Below, in pieces: positions 9,062-17,731 of a stretch of 64,000 nt of DNA (position 1 is its first letter; every line of letters starts with the position of its first letter). The translations under genes and the position numbers were made by a program. The DNA is taken from contig NZ_SRZX01000001.1 in assembly GCF_004792665.1 (NCBI RefSeq), positions 1,054,001 to 1,118,000 of the forward strand. Direction: 5' to 3'. The notes under the pieces are model-generated. The model did no database searches. It worked only from the letters and a program-made list of their open reading frames with translations, and was not told where the DNA came from. Origin of the DNA: Marinobacter orientalis (GTDB lineage: Bacteria > Pseudomonadota > Gammaproteobacteria > Pseudomonadales > Oleiphilaceae).

Positions 9062-9431
9062 ACAACCTCGAGTTTTTCGTCACTGATCCGCCGGCGCACC
9101 TTTGGCCAATCCTATGCAATCACCTGACAGATCTTGGGCGATGCCTCTGTCATCAGTTGTCAATTTTCAGTTAATAACAGGTTAGTTGATTAGTCAAATA
9201 TATACACCTGAATTTTTTATGTCTGATATTTATTGGGGTGGTCAGGCCGCGACTCAGGTCGCCTGAACGCATCTGATGAAGACTAGGCGAATCGACCTGA
9301 CGGGGCGGACGAAAGTGGCTGGAGCGCCAGAGGCCTCTCGGGAACCACGGCTACCAGGTGGGGCAAAGTTGGTTGGTATTGGATTGGCGCCGGAGCTTTT
9401 CAAGAGCCAGAAGCTGGCGCCTGACAGTCTT
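9062..9431. other. Intergenic region upstream of the envelope cassette
   Basis: 370 bases with no convincing gene. The right side (9240-9431) is GC-rich and holds an imperfect hairpin at 9386-9421 beyond the MFS stop. The left side is AT-rich and should hold the leftward promoter of the propeller gene. Two symmetric elements are visible: TGACAGA (9125-9131) with TCTGTCA (9146-9152), a perfect 7-bp inverted repeat with a 14-base spacer, and TTGATTAGTCAA (9186-9197), a near-palindrome. Either could be an operator; no regulator gene is adjacent. Confidence 0.5.
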
Positions 9432-10658
9432 TCAGGCTTCCTGGCGAGCGCCAAGCCGATGCTCAAGCCACCCCAGGGGTATTGCCAGCATGGCTGTCAG
9501 CATGGCTGCGGCGATCATGGCCCACGCCCCGAACTGCCAGTCCCCTGACCACGCCACGAGCCAGGAAACTACCGCAGGGCCGGCGAACTGGCCCAGCTGG
9601 CTCCCCTGGACAACCAGCCCGGTTACGCTCCCCACCCTCTGGGGCCCGGGCGAATGTACCGTTATTCCAGCAATTACAGCGCCAGGAATCAGACCGCCAA
9701 CCCCCGAAATAGCAACAGCACAGAGGAAGCGGATACTGCCGGCTATGTTTTCATTCACTAATCCCCAGGCGGCAACTGCCAGGCACACTGAAGCCCCCGC
9801 TATCAGTCCTGCGCGAGACACTCCTCGCCCCAGCAACCAGCCTGCCGACACTCCACCACCCGCGTTGGCAAGCATGACCAAAGCGGTCAGCTCCGCCGCT
9901 CGTGCCGTTGAATGACCGTACTGATCGATAAGCAAGGTAGGCAGAAAGCCGATCAGCGCCAGATGCTGGAAAGTAAAACCGGCAAAACAGGCCGCAAGCA
10001 GCAGAGGTCCGGGACTGGTGACGACGACCCTGAGATCCCCCAGACCACCTCCAGACCGCGTCCCGGGACGCCCCGGCGGCAGCACGGCGAGCACCGCAAC
10101 CAGTACGGCGCCAACCAAAATAGAGTTACCCCACCACAGCCCACGCCAGCCCCAGCTACCCAGCAGCATTGGCCCCGACAAAAGCATTAAAGAAACACCG
10201 ACCGGCATATAGGCGCTCCATATGCCCATGGCCATCCGCTGTTGAGCCCCGGACACCAGAATCGAGATGATTCGAGGGCCTGAAGTGCTGACCAGGAGGA
10301 ATCCAACTCCCTCGATCAAACGGCTCGCCAACAACTGACTGAAGCCCTGCGAGCTTGCACCCCACGCGCTGGCAGCGACAATTAACGCCAGCCCACCGGT
10401 TAGCGTACGCCGGTAGCCAAATCGGTCCACTGTCATTCCCGAGAACAGGCCGCCAATACCCGCTAGCAAGCTGAATATGGCCACAATCCAGCCAGCCGCT
10501 ACCAACGTCAGGTCCAGCTCCTGTCTTAGCAAAGGCAGTGCTACCGGCGCCTTACCAACCTGCAGAGCAGCAGCAACACCAGCGAGGAAAACCAGGCTGA
10601 CCGCAAACCAGGCAGAGCGTTGGCCCGACAATTCTTGAGTCATTTCCCCATCATTCAC
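9432..10658 (-). CDS. MFS transporter
   Basis: A 408-residue membrane protein with about 12 hydrophobic helices. The start is a GTG at 10658 with AGAGGGG seven bases upstream; an ATG five codons later is an alternative. GMTVDRFGYRRTLTGG after helix 2 matches the MFS loop 2-3 signature (GxxxDRxGRR). It is transcribed divergently from the MarR gene at 10933 across a promoter region with a palindrome, so it is probably under that regulator. Given the genes that follow, it may import or export an aromatic intermediate such as isatin or anthranilate, but the substrate is not readable. Confidence 0.88.
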   Translation of the reverse strand: MNDGEMTQELSGQRSAWFAVSLVFLAGVAAALQVGKAPVALPLLRQELDLTLVAAGWIVAIFSLLAGIGGLFSGMTVDRFGYRRTLTGGLALIVAASAWGASSQGFSQLLASRLIEGVGFLLVSTSGPRIISILVSGAQQRMAMGIWSAYMPVGVSLMLLSGPMLLGSWGWRGLWWGNSILVGAVLVAVLAVLPPGRPGTRSGGGLGDLRVVVTSPGPLLLAACFAGFTFQHLALIGFLPTLLIDQYGHSTARAAELTALVMLANAGGGVSAGWLLGRGVSRAGLIAGASVCLAVAAWGLVNENIAGSIRFLCAVAISGVGGLIPGAVIAGITVHSPGPQRVGSVTGLVVQGSQLGQFAGPAVVSWLVAWSGDWQFGAWAMIAAAMLTAMLAIPLGWLEHRLGARQEA

Positions 10659-10836
10659 TGAATACCCCTCTAATACGCTTGTTTGGATTAGCTCCGGCCA
10701 ACCAAGATGCCTGATTTACAAGGGGCAACGCTTGTCCCTGCACCTTCACCCAAGCCCACATCATTAACGGTTATACTTTATACACTTAAAGAAAAATTGA
10801 CTTTCGCCACAGTATTGCACTAAAGACAACAATTAT

Positions 10837-10862
10837 TTGACATAGAGATATCTTCAAGTTAA
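10837..10862. promoter_or_regulatory. Candidate MarR operator in the MFS-MarR divergent promoter
   Basis: A 26-bp imperfect palindrome centred on AGATATCT, with outer arms TTGAC and GTTAA; 18 of 26 positions are symmetric. It lies about 70 bases before the MarR start. TACAAT at 10873-10878 is a good -10 candidate for the rightward gene. The element is placed well for a dimeric MarR protein to repress both divergent promoters. Confidence 0.5.
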
Positions 10863-10932
10863 AACTTTTAGTTACAATGTAATCTCCTGGGCATGCAGCT
10901 TAGCTGTCGAGGCAAAAGAATGGGTAAATAGA

Positions 10933-11400
10933 GTGAAAGACAAATCAGTTCGTAGTAAAGAGACAGTGCGGCTATGGCTGCGAATGCTTCCCTGCGTGAA
11001 TATGGTTGAGCAGGTATTACGGGTCCGTTTTCGCGAAAACTTCGGTATGTCTTTGCCTCAATTCGATGTGATGGCCCAGTTGGCCCGCAGCAGTGAGCCC
11101 CAAACCATGTCTGAGCTATCTCGCCAGTTGGTGGTCACTAGCGGCAACATTACCGGCTTGGTGGATAGGCTTGTAAAGAGCGGATACGTCGTACGTAAAC
11201 CTAGTGAAACCGACCGCCGCGTCCAGTATGTTCAACTCGAACCGAAAGGACGAGAAGAGCTGGAGAACATGGCAAATGCCCATGAACGCTGGTTGACCGA
11301 GTTGTTCGAAGGACTCCGTGATGAGGAACTGCAGGAGTTTAATGCATTGCTGGAGCGAACCAAGCGGCTTTTACGCCAGGCGCCAGAAACAAGAGCCTGA
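10933..11400 (+). CDS. MarR family transcriptional regulator
   Basis: A 155-residue winged-helix protein starting at a GTG. It shows the family order: dimerisation helices (MVEQVLRVRFRENFGMSLPQ), the recognition region (MSELSRQLVVTSGNITGLVD), then the wing with YVVRKPSETDRRVQYVQL, where the conserved Asp-Arg-Arg is intact. MarR proteins usually repress aromatic catabolism genes and release DNA on binding a phenolic or CoA-thioester ligand. The known 2-aminobenzoate clusters of Azoarcus evansii also encode a MarR-like regulator. It is divergent from the MFS transporter and converges on the glutaryl-CoA dehydrogenase gene. It is the likely pathway repressor for the ring-CoA branch; the ligand is inferred, not shown. 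Confidence 0.9.
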   Translation: MKDKSVRSKETVRLWLRMLPCVNMVEQVLRVRFRENFGMSLPQFDVMAQLARSSEPQTMSELSRQLVVTSGNITGLVDRLVKSGYVVRKPSETDRRVQYVQLEPKGREELENMANAHERWLTELFEGLRDEELQEFNALLERTKRLLRQAPETRA

Positions 11401-11488
11401 GCTGCGATGCATTATACAATCAGCAGCCCATTGACTCACTCTCGCTGCTGAAAGGCATGACCTGCAATTTTAATCAAAGAGTGCACTA

Positions 11489-11537
11489 AGCCTGGAAACA
11501 CTACCAGGCTCACCGAGCGGCGAGAGTACTCGCTCCA
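11489..11537. terminator. Hairpins between convergent MarR and gcdH genes
   Basis: AGCCTGG (11489-11495) pairs with CCAGGCT (11504-11510), and GAGCG with CGCTC just beyond. They lie between two convergent stops but lack a clear T-run, so a terminator role is only possible. Confidence 0.3.
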
Positions 11538-11561
11538 CCTTGCCCACAGAGTGTATTTTTC

Positions 11562-12728
11562 TCAACCAAAGGCCTGGATACCGGTTTGAGCCCTTCCGAG
11601 AATTAACGCATGTACATCGTGGGTTCCTTCGTATGTGTTGACCGCTTCCAAGTTCATGACATGGCGAATAACGCCGTATTCGTCAGAGATTCCGTTGCCT
11701 CCATGCATGTCCCGGGCGGCTCGCGCTACGTCTAGCGCCTTGCCGCAGTTATTACGCTTCATTAGTGAGACCATCTCAGGCGCCCATGCGCCTTCATCCA
11801 TTAAACGGCCCACCTGCAAAGCACCTTGCAACCCTAGCGCTATATCAGTCTGCATGTCGGCCAGTTTTTTCTGTATAAGCTGGGTCGCGGCCAGGGGCCG
11901 ACCAAACTGTTTACGGTCGAGAGTGTATTGTCTGGCCGCATGCCAGCAAAATTCTGCAGCACCCATCGCCCCCCAGCTAATGCCAAAACGGGCCTTATTA
12001 AGGCAACTGAACGGTCCTTTGAGGCCCTCAACATTAAGCCGGTTACCTTCAGGCACAAAAACCTCGTCCATGACAATTTCCCCCGTAACTGAGGCACGGA
12101 GCGAGAACTTGCCTTCAATCTTAGGGGCGGAGAGACCCTCCATCCCTTTCTCTAATACGAATCCATTAATAATACCGTCGAGCTTTGCCCAAACCACGAA
12201 CACATCTGCAATAGGAGAATTGGTGATCCAGGTTTTTGCACCAGTGAGCTTGTAGCCGCCGGATACGGCGGTCGCCCGGCTAAGCATGCTACCGGGATCC
12301 GAGCCATGATCAGGTTCCGTGAGGCCAAAGCACCCTACCCACTCTCCACTAGCCAGTTTGGGAAGATATTTCTTTTTTACCGGCTCGTTACCGAAGGCAA
12401 AGATGGGATGCATCACCAGCGAAGACTGTACACTCATAGCCGATCGATAGCCGGAGTCGACACGCTCTACCTCTCGGGCAACCAACCCATAGCACACATG
12501 GTTTACCCCGGCGCCACCATATTGCTCAGGCAGGGTGGAACCCAAAAAGCCCAACTCCCCCAACTCCGTCATGATTTTCCGATCAAATATCTCGTGGCGG
12601 TTTCCCTCCAGCACGCGAGGCATCAACTGGTTTTGACAGTAATCGTGGGCGGCATCGCGCACCATACGCTCCTCGTCTGTGAGCTGACGATCTAGCATCA
12701 GGGGGTCTTCCCAGTTAAATATACTCAT
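11562..12728 (-). CDS. gcdH: Glutaryl-CoA dehydrogenase
   Basis: A 388-residue acyl-CoA dehydrogenase. The C-terminal stretch [20 protein letters not shown], with the catalytic Glu near residue 366, is the glutaryl-CoA dehydrogenase form of the motif, and [20 protein letters not shown] near residue 95 is also typical of that family. It oxidises and decarboxylates glutaryl-CoA to crotonyl-CoA, passing electrons to ETF. An AGGAG site precedes the ATG. It lies 245 bases after iorB on the same strand, so it may be the last gene of the ring-CoA operon or have its own promoter. Glutaryl-CoA is a natural end product of reductive or hydrolytic opening of a six-membered ring CoA ester, which suits the pathway. 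Lysine breakdown is the other usual role. Confidence 0.92.
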   Translation of the reverse strand: MSIFNWEDPLMLDRQLTDEERMVRDAAHDYCQNQLMPRVLEGNRHEIFDRKIMTELGELGFLGSTLPEQYGGAGVNHVCYGLVAREVERVDSGYRSAMSVQSSLVMHPIFAFGNEPVKKKYLPKLASGEWVGCFGLTEPDHGSDPGSMLSRATAVSGGYKLTGAKTWITNSPIADVFVVWAKLDGIINGFVLEKGMEGLSAPKIEGKFSLRASVTGEIVMDEVFVPEGNRLNVEGLKGPFSCLNKARFGISWGAMGAAEFCWHAARQYTLDRKQFGRPLAATQLIQKKLADMQTDIALGLQGALQVGRLMDEGAWAPEMVSLMKRNNCGKALDVARAARDMHGGNGISDEYGVIRHVMNLEAVNTYEGTHDVHALILGRAQTGIQAFG

Positions 12729-12973
12729 TGCTATTACTCCTAATTATGGTTTTAACCGTCAAAAGCTGCTGCGGTTCCGGAACTAAACACGTGTGCCCTT
12801 GGCAAATCACTATCTCGAGCTTGGCCTGGCAGCGATTACACCTAGGATTCGGGGCTAGGCACACTCTTGCGGGGAAGAGTAGGGGGCTACCTGGCTCGGC
12901 TTACATTGCTGGAGAACTCTGGGATCAGTGCAAACGCCGGCACCAAGCCCTGGAAATTCTCAGGCAGCCGCTA

Positions 12974-14563
12974 TCAGACATGGGCTAAACCCTCCGGTGA
13001 TATAGCTGCAGGGCCCGCCGAGCTGTCTTTTTTCAGCTTCGCTAGTTCTCTACGTAGATTGTCCCCACCTTCATCAGCCAGTGCCGCCTCACGCAGACGG
13101 TCCACAATAGCCGCAGGCTGCTCGCAATGCTTTATTTGCTTCAGCTCCGCCAGAATCAGTTGCAAACTTCTCAGTCCTCGCTCAAATGTGTCACCGTACC
13201 CTTTCACCAGGCGCTGGCAACGCACTACTTCGAGCGCCAGGCTGTAGTCAACCGGCACCAGATCGTGGACATGGGCGAGCCACTCATCAATCCGTGCCTG
13301 CTCAGCCCGATAACGCAGGGTTCCACGGCGCCAACGTCGCAGGCGGGCCGTCACGAACAGAATAGAAAATCCCAGTGCGGTAGACGTCCTCATCAGCCGC
13401 CCTTTGGTTGTAAAACGCCCTATCAACCCCCGGACCCATCCTGTATCGAGAATCCACTGGCCAAGGACAGCCGGCAGGGTATCGCAGATCTCTTCGACAC
13501 GGGGATGCATGAACTCTGTGACGTGTACAACCTGATCGTCTTTGGCCTGCACTTCATTCCGAAAGCGCTGGAAGCGGGTAGAGCGGGTTTTCAGGTCGGC
13601 AACGCGGATGGTGTCTTCGTAGGCCATCCAGAGCGCCAGATAGCGCGCTGTTTCCCGGGAAAGCTCATAACCATGTGCTTCACCACCGTACCTACGGTCG
13701 AGCTGACTGACGGATTCCAGTCGATCCAGGTACAGGCCTGCATACTCGGGATCCTGGTAGTCTATTTGCCGCCGCACGCCTTCTACAGCGAGATCCTGAA
13801 CACTCGAAGGCAACCTCCTGACGCGATCAAGCAGGGCTGCAACAGCGGGATGATGTTTCTGTACTGCATTTCCCTGCGGTGGCACATAATGGCCAACCTC
13901 GCCTTTTCCGCTGACTGGCTGTTCCGAGCCCTTACATGCCTTGTCGTAGGAAGCCGAAAAAGCTTTCAGGCTTGCCTCAACTCCAATACCACTCCGGCGG
14001 ATGGCATCTTCATAGGCCTTACGTGGAAATGGCAGTGCCTTGGCGCCTGCGAGAGCGCCAAAAAGGACGGAACTGATAACGCTACCCTCGCTCTCAGCAA
14101 GAGCGGCCATATCAAAATAAACGAAATGTCTGGCCGCCTCCTCTCCCGCCTCGATAACCCTGGTGTGGTCCAGCAAACCGTCACCCAAGGCCATCTTTTC
14201 ACCAATCGCATAGTCCCGATGGGTTGATGCGATCAGGGAGGTCCGGTCGCTTGTGACCATGCCGCGACTAATGGCGCGGCCCGCTTCCATCAGTTCCGCA
14301 GCAATAACGACATCAACGTCACCTTCCATGGGCATCAGGGCCAGTACGGGGTCTCGCCCCCGTTGTTTCGCATCGGCCTCCGGAAACATTTCCAGGTAAT
14401 ATATGGTTGCCCCGGTACGCTGAGCCACCCCAGGAACCGAAGTAGCCTGGGCCAGATATCCGTTGTGTTCTGCAAGATCCACTATCCAGTCAGAAAGTAC
14501 GCCACCACCCTGGCCGCCCATTGCTAATATAGCGACCGTTATTGGCCTCGTGCCAGTACTCAT
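12974..14563 (-). CDS. iorB: Indolepyruvate oxidoreductase-type 2-oxoacid:CoA oxidoreductase, beta/gamma subunit
   Basis: The start is the ATG at 14563 (529 residues), with GGAGAG upstream. Residues about 8-190 form the POR-gamma-type domain: VAILAMGGQGGGVLSDWIVD and ATSVPGVAQRTGATIYYLEM are family hallmarks. The remaining 330 residues are the long C-terminal extension (DUF6537 type) found in aerobic bacterial IorB proteins, in contrast to the roughly 200-residue archaeal form. It pairs with the IorA subunit 23 bases upstream. Together they would convert a 2-oxoacid, CoA and an oxidised acceptor to acyl-CoA and CO2. The electron acceptor is not evident; no ferredoxin gene is adjacent. The location next to an isatin-hydrolase-like gene and the 2-aminobenzoyl-CoA enzyme suggests isatinate as substrate instead of indolepyruvate (inference). 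Confidence 0.88.
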   Translation of the reverse strand: MSTGTRPITVAILAMGGQGGGVLSDWIVDLAEHNGYLAQATSVPGVAQRTGATIYYLEMFPEADAKQRGRDPVLALMPMEGDVDVVIAAELMEAGRAISRGMVTSDRTSLIASTHRDYAIGEKMALGDGLLDHTRVIEAGEEAARHFVYFDMAALAESEGSVISSVLFGALAGAKALPFPRKAYEDAIRRSGIGVEASLKAFSASYDKACKGSEQPVSGKGEVGHYVPPQGNAVQKHHPAVAALLDRVRRLPSSVQDLAVEGVRRQIDYQDPEYAGLYLDRLESVSQLDRRYGGEAHGYELSRETARYLALWMAYEDTIRVADLKTRSTRFQRFRNEVQAKDDQVVHVTEFMHPRVEEICDTLPAVLGQWILDTGWVRGLIGRFTTKGRLMRTSTALGFSILFVTARLRRWRRGTLRYRAEQARIDEWLAHVHDLVPVDYSLALEVVRCQRLVKGYGDTFERGLRSLQLILAELKQIKHCEQPAAIVDRLREAALADEGGDNLRRELAKLKKDSSAGPAAISPEGLAHV

Positions 14564-14586
14564 AAATCTCTCCTCGCTCATCCTGC

Positions 14587-16779
14587 TCAGACCGCGTATT
14601 TGGCCAATCGCCGCTCACTCAGGCGCTGGAGTGCCCCAATGAACTTACCGCGCCAACGCGCAACAAACTGGTCTTTCCAATTGGGGTTGGAGACAATCTG
14701 CGCCCGATAAAAGGATGGGCACAACACCGCAGCGTGGGCCACTTCTCCACAGAGCCCACAGCCCACACAGCTGTTTTTGACATACGTTACCGGATCGGGC
14801 CTCAGCGGGTCAGGATTTGGTTTTACACTGAGCGACGGGCAACCTGACAGCCTTATGCAGGCTTTATCACCAGTACAGGTGTCGCTGTCGACGCCAAAGC
14901 GATTCTGCACCACCCTTGTCCCTTTTTTCAGCCGCTCACGACGTTTCGGTTTTTCCCGGCGCTCAAGGTTGAGCATGCACTCGGACTGAGCAATTATGAT
15001 CTTTGGTCCTTTTTCTTCAGTGGTCAGCGCTTCCCGCAGAGTTTTCTGCATGCCTGCAAGATCATAAGTGTTGGTCAATGTACGGACCCACTTTGCGCCG
15101 ACTCCGCGGACGGCCTCTTCTATGGAGTGGCCGGTATTGCGGTGCGGAACGCTGGCATGGGAGGAGGGAATGTCCTGTCCGCCAGTTGCAGCTGAATAGC
15201 CATTGTCGATGATCAGCAGAACGCTGTCGTACTCATTGAATATAGCGTTGGTTACACCGGTGGTAAGACCGTTATGCCAGAAACCGCCATCGCCCATGAC
15301 GCTGATCGTGCGCCTGGCGTCCGGCACATTGAAGGCGGTGGCGCCTGCCCCACCCAGACCGTATCCCATGGTGGTATGACCGATGTTGAAAGGCGGCAGA
15401 ATCGAAAACAGGTGGCAGCCGATGTCCGCACTCACATGCCGGGGCCCCAGGTCCTTCTCAACCAGCTTCATGGCAGTGAAAATGGGTCTTTCCGGACAGC
15501 CGGTACAGAAGCCAGGCGGACGCGCCGGCACAACTTCACTCAGAGCCTCAAACTTGGCCGGTGAGCTGCTGTCCTCCCAGGCTTCAGGTTTGAAGGTTAA
15601 AGGTTGCGCTTCTACCCCCTCCAGCCGATCTTCCGGTTGTGAAAGGAGATGGGGCGCAGTCGAGCCCAAAAACTTCTTCATACCGCCCATTAATGTGGCA
15701 GCGGTGTACTCTCCCGCCATCGGCAGTACGTCTTTACCGAAAAGCCGGGTCTGAAGATCTCCCTTCCGCAGAATCGAATGCAGGGCCTGCTCGAGGAAAT
15801 CAGGTTGTCCTTCTTCTATCAAGAGGACCGCTCGCTTATTGGTACAGAATTTCCGCACCTCGTCATCCACCAGTGGGTAAGTGACGTTAAGCACATACAT
15901 GGGTATGGAGCATTCACCATAGGAATCCGCCAACCCGAGCTTTTCCAGCGCACGAATCACGCTATTGTAAAGACCACCCTGGAGTATCAGCCCGATATTG
16001 TCTTCGGTGCCATCGAATACTTCGTTGAGTCCATGTTTGCGTATGAACTCCTGAGCGGCCGGCCAGCGATTTTCGACCTTTTCCTTCTCGTGGACGAAAG
16101 TTGCTGGCGGCAGGACAATACGGCCTGTATCTCTGTCCGGTCTATCAAGAGCATCGCGCAGACTCAATGGCGGGCGCTGGTTATCCTTGGCGATAAACTT
16201 GCCGTGGACGTGGCAGGCGCGAATCCGCAATTGCAGCATGACCGGGGTGCTGCTCGCCTCAGACAACTCAAAGCCTTTTTCTACCATCTCGACAATACTG
16301 GTAAGGTTGGGCCTTGGATCCAGCAGCCAGAACTGCGACTTCATGGCAAAGGCGTGGGTTCGCTCCTGCATAATGCTTGAGCCCTCGCCATAATCCTCAC
16401 CGACGACTATCAGAGCACCGCCCATTACACCACCAGACGCAAGGTTTGCAAGTGCATCGGAGGCGACATTGGTTCCAACTGTAGACTTCCAGGCTACAGC
16501 ACCGCGTAACGGATAGTTTACAGAAGCGGCCAGGCTGGCGGCTGCTGTCGCTTCGCCCGAGCTGGACTCGAAGTGAACCCCGAGCTCTTCCAGAATGTCA
16601 TTGGCATCATTCAGTACATCCAGCAGGTGCGAAATGGGTGCCCCCTGGTAACCGCCAACGTAGGCGACGCCGGATTGCAGCAACGCCTTCGTGACAGCCA
16701 GGATACCTTCACCATGGAACTCCTCCCCGGCACCGCTGCGGAGCTTTTTAACTTCGTTGACAAACGATCTCTCTGCCAT
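14587..16779 (-). CDS. iorA: Indolepyruvate oxidoreductase-type 2-oxoacid:CoA oxidoreductase, alpha subunit
   Basis: A 730-residue subunit. The N-terminal pyrimidine-binding domain begins near EEFHGEGILAVTKALLQSGV. The thiamine-diphosphate domain carries GDGGFWHNG near residue 495 with a downstream Asn (IIDNGYSAATGGQ). Two iron-sulfur motifs close the protein: CTGDKACIRLSGCP near 633 and CVGCGLCG near 668. This matches IorA, which with IorB oxidatively decarboxylates aryl-2-oxoacids to aryl-CoA. It is translated just after the cyclase gene (55-base gap) and before iorB. The known substrate of the family is indole-3-pyruvate; phenylglyoxylate-type acids are handled by related enzymes. Isatinate, an aryl glyoxylate, would yield 2-aminobenzoyl-CoA, the substrate of the first enzyme of this operon. 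Confidence 0.9.
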   Translation of the reverse strand: MAERSFVNEVKKLRSGAGEEFHGEGILAVTKALLQSGVAYVGGYQGAPISHLLDVLNDANDILEELGVHFESSSGEATAAASLAASVNYPLRGAVAWKSTVGTNVASDALANLASGGVMGGALIVVGEDYGEGSSIMQERTHAFAMKSQFWLLDPRPNLTSIVEMVEKGFELSEASSTPVMLQLRIRACHVHGKFIAKDNQRPPLSLRDALDRPDRDTGRIVLPPATFVHEKEKVENRWPAAQEFIRKHGLNEVFDGTEDNIGLILQGGLYNSVIRALEKLGLADSYGECSIPMYVLNVTYPLVDDEVRKFCTNKRAVLLIEEGQPDFLEQALHSILRKGDLQTRLFGKDVLPMAGEYTAATLMGGMKKFLGSTAPHLLSQPEDRLEGVEAQPLTFKPEAWEDSSSPAKFEALSEVVPARPPGFCTGCPERPIFTAMKLVEKDLGPRHVSADIGCHLFSILPPFNIGHTTMGYGLGGAGATAFNVPDARRTISVMGDGGFWHNGLTTGVTNAIFNEYDSVLLIIDNGYSAATGGQDIPSSHASVPHRNTGHSIEEAVRGVGAKWVRTLTNTYDLAGMQKTLREALTTEEKGPKIIIAQSECMLNLERREKPKRRERLKKGTRVVQNRFGVDSDTCTGDKACIRLSGCPSLSVKPNPDPLRPDPVTYVKNSCVGCGLCGEVAHAAVLCPSFYRAQIVSNPNWKDQFVARWRGKFIGALQRLSERRLAKYAV

Positions 16780-16834
16780 GGTTTACCCCATTATCAGATT
16801 GAAAATTTACCCGGCAAGGCAGCAATCAACCTTT

Positions 16835-17617
16835 TCAGGAAGGAACCAGCGCTAACACCCGGCAGGGGCTTCCTGAACCATTCCGGATCTTCAACGGTGC
16901 CGCAAAAATCACCGCGCCGGTGGGCGGAAGCTGATCGAGATTGGTCAGGCTGGCCAGTCCCATACGGTTGGTGCCGTGCATAATGTTATGGCAAGGCAGT
17001 GGGGGGTCGAGGGAAAAACCCTGCCCGGAATCAGTGCCAACCGTTTCTGCACCGAAACCAAGCACATCGCGCTGCTCTGCCAGAAAGCGGATCGCTGCCG
17101 CACTCGCCCCTGGGGTGTGGCTACCGCTTTCATCCATGTTCAGGAACTCATTGGGATCGGTGCGATGGGACCAGTCCGTGCGGAAAAATACCCATGCCCC
17201 GGCTGGAATGCGGCCGTGTTTCTCCTCCCAGGACTCGATGGCTTCGACGCTCAGAAGATAGTCATTGTCTTCCGCTGCCTGCGCCGAACAATCGATAACA
17301 CAGGCCTTCGCTACGAATTTCTGTACTGGAATGGTATCTGTGGCGTTGTTCTCGTGATCTTTGCCGGTGACCCAGTGAATCGGTGCGTCAAAGTGAGTGC
17401 CTGTATGCTCTCCACAGGAAATATTGTTCCAGTACCAAAAAGGACCCCGTTCGTCATACCGAGAAATTTCTTCAATCCGCAATGGCCAGGACTTACCGAA
17501 CTCCTCCGGCAACTGCAGCAATGGTGTGTCTTCTGACAGAGTCTGGGTCAGATCCACAACCCGGATTTCACCTGCAACAAGCGCTTCTGCAAAATCAGCC
17601 AGTTTTTGTGTATTCAC
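16835..17617 (-). CDS. Cyclase-family metal hydrolase, isatin hydrolase-like
   Basis: A 260-residue protein of the cyclase fold family (kynurenine formamidase, isatin hydrolase). The metal-binding motif HTGTHFDAPIHW spans about residues 70-81 with the expected His and Asp ligands, and a second conserved part reads CHNIMHGTNRMGLASLTNL. Family members open amide bonds of aryl compounds with Mn or Zn. Isatin hydrolase converts isatin to isatinate; kynurenine formamidase is the main alternative, but no other kynurenine-pathway gene is here. The gene sits between the 2-aminobenzoyl-CoA monooxygenase/reductase and the 2-oxoacid oxidoreductase genes, where isatin hydrolysis would supply the oxoacid. 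No signal peptide, so cytoplasmic. Confidence 0.78.
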   Translation of the reverse strand: MNTQKLADFAEALVAGEIRVVDLTQTLSEDTPLLQLPEEFGKSWPLRIEEISRYDERGPFWYWNNISCGEHTGTHFDAPIHWVTGKDHENNATDTIPVQKFVAKACVIDCSAQAAEDNDYLLSVEAIESWEEKHGRIPAGAWVFFRTDWSHRTDPNEFLNMDESGSHTPGASAAAIRFLAEQRDVLGFGAETVGTDSGQGFSLDPPLPCHNIMHGTNRMGLASLTNLDQLPPTGAVIFAAPLKIRNGSGSPCRVLALVPS

Positions 17618-17731
17618 GTCAACTCTCCCGTAATGACCATATCAACAGACATTCACTCCGCGTCTTGAACAGAACGCTTGTCCATGGTCGGCCTTTTTGT
17701 TGTATTACTGCCTTTGATATAACGCCCGCAT

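Noticed and set aside
9386..9421. GGCGCC-flanked hairpin after the MFS gene considered as a terminator.
   Set aside because: Imperfect stem and no T-run on either strand.
12974..16779. Indole-3-acetate catabolism via indolepyruvate as the reason for iorAB.
   Set aside because: No aminotransferase, iac or iaa genes are present; the adjacent cyclase and 2-aminobenzoyl-CoA enzyme give a better fit, though indolepyruvate activity cannot be excluded.
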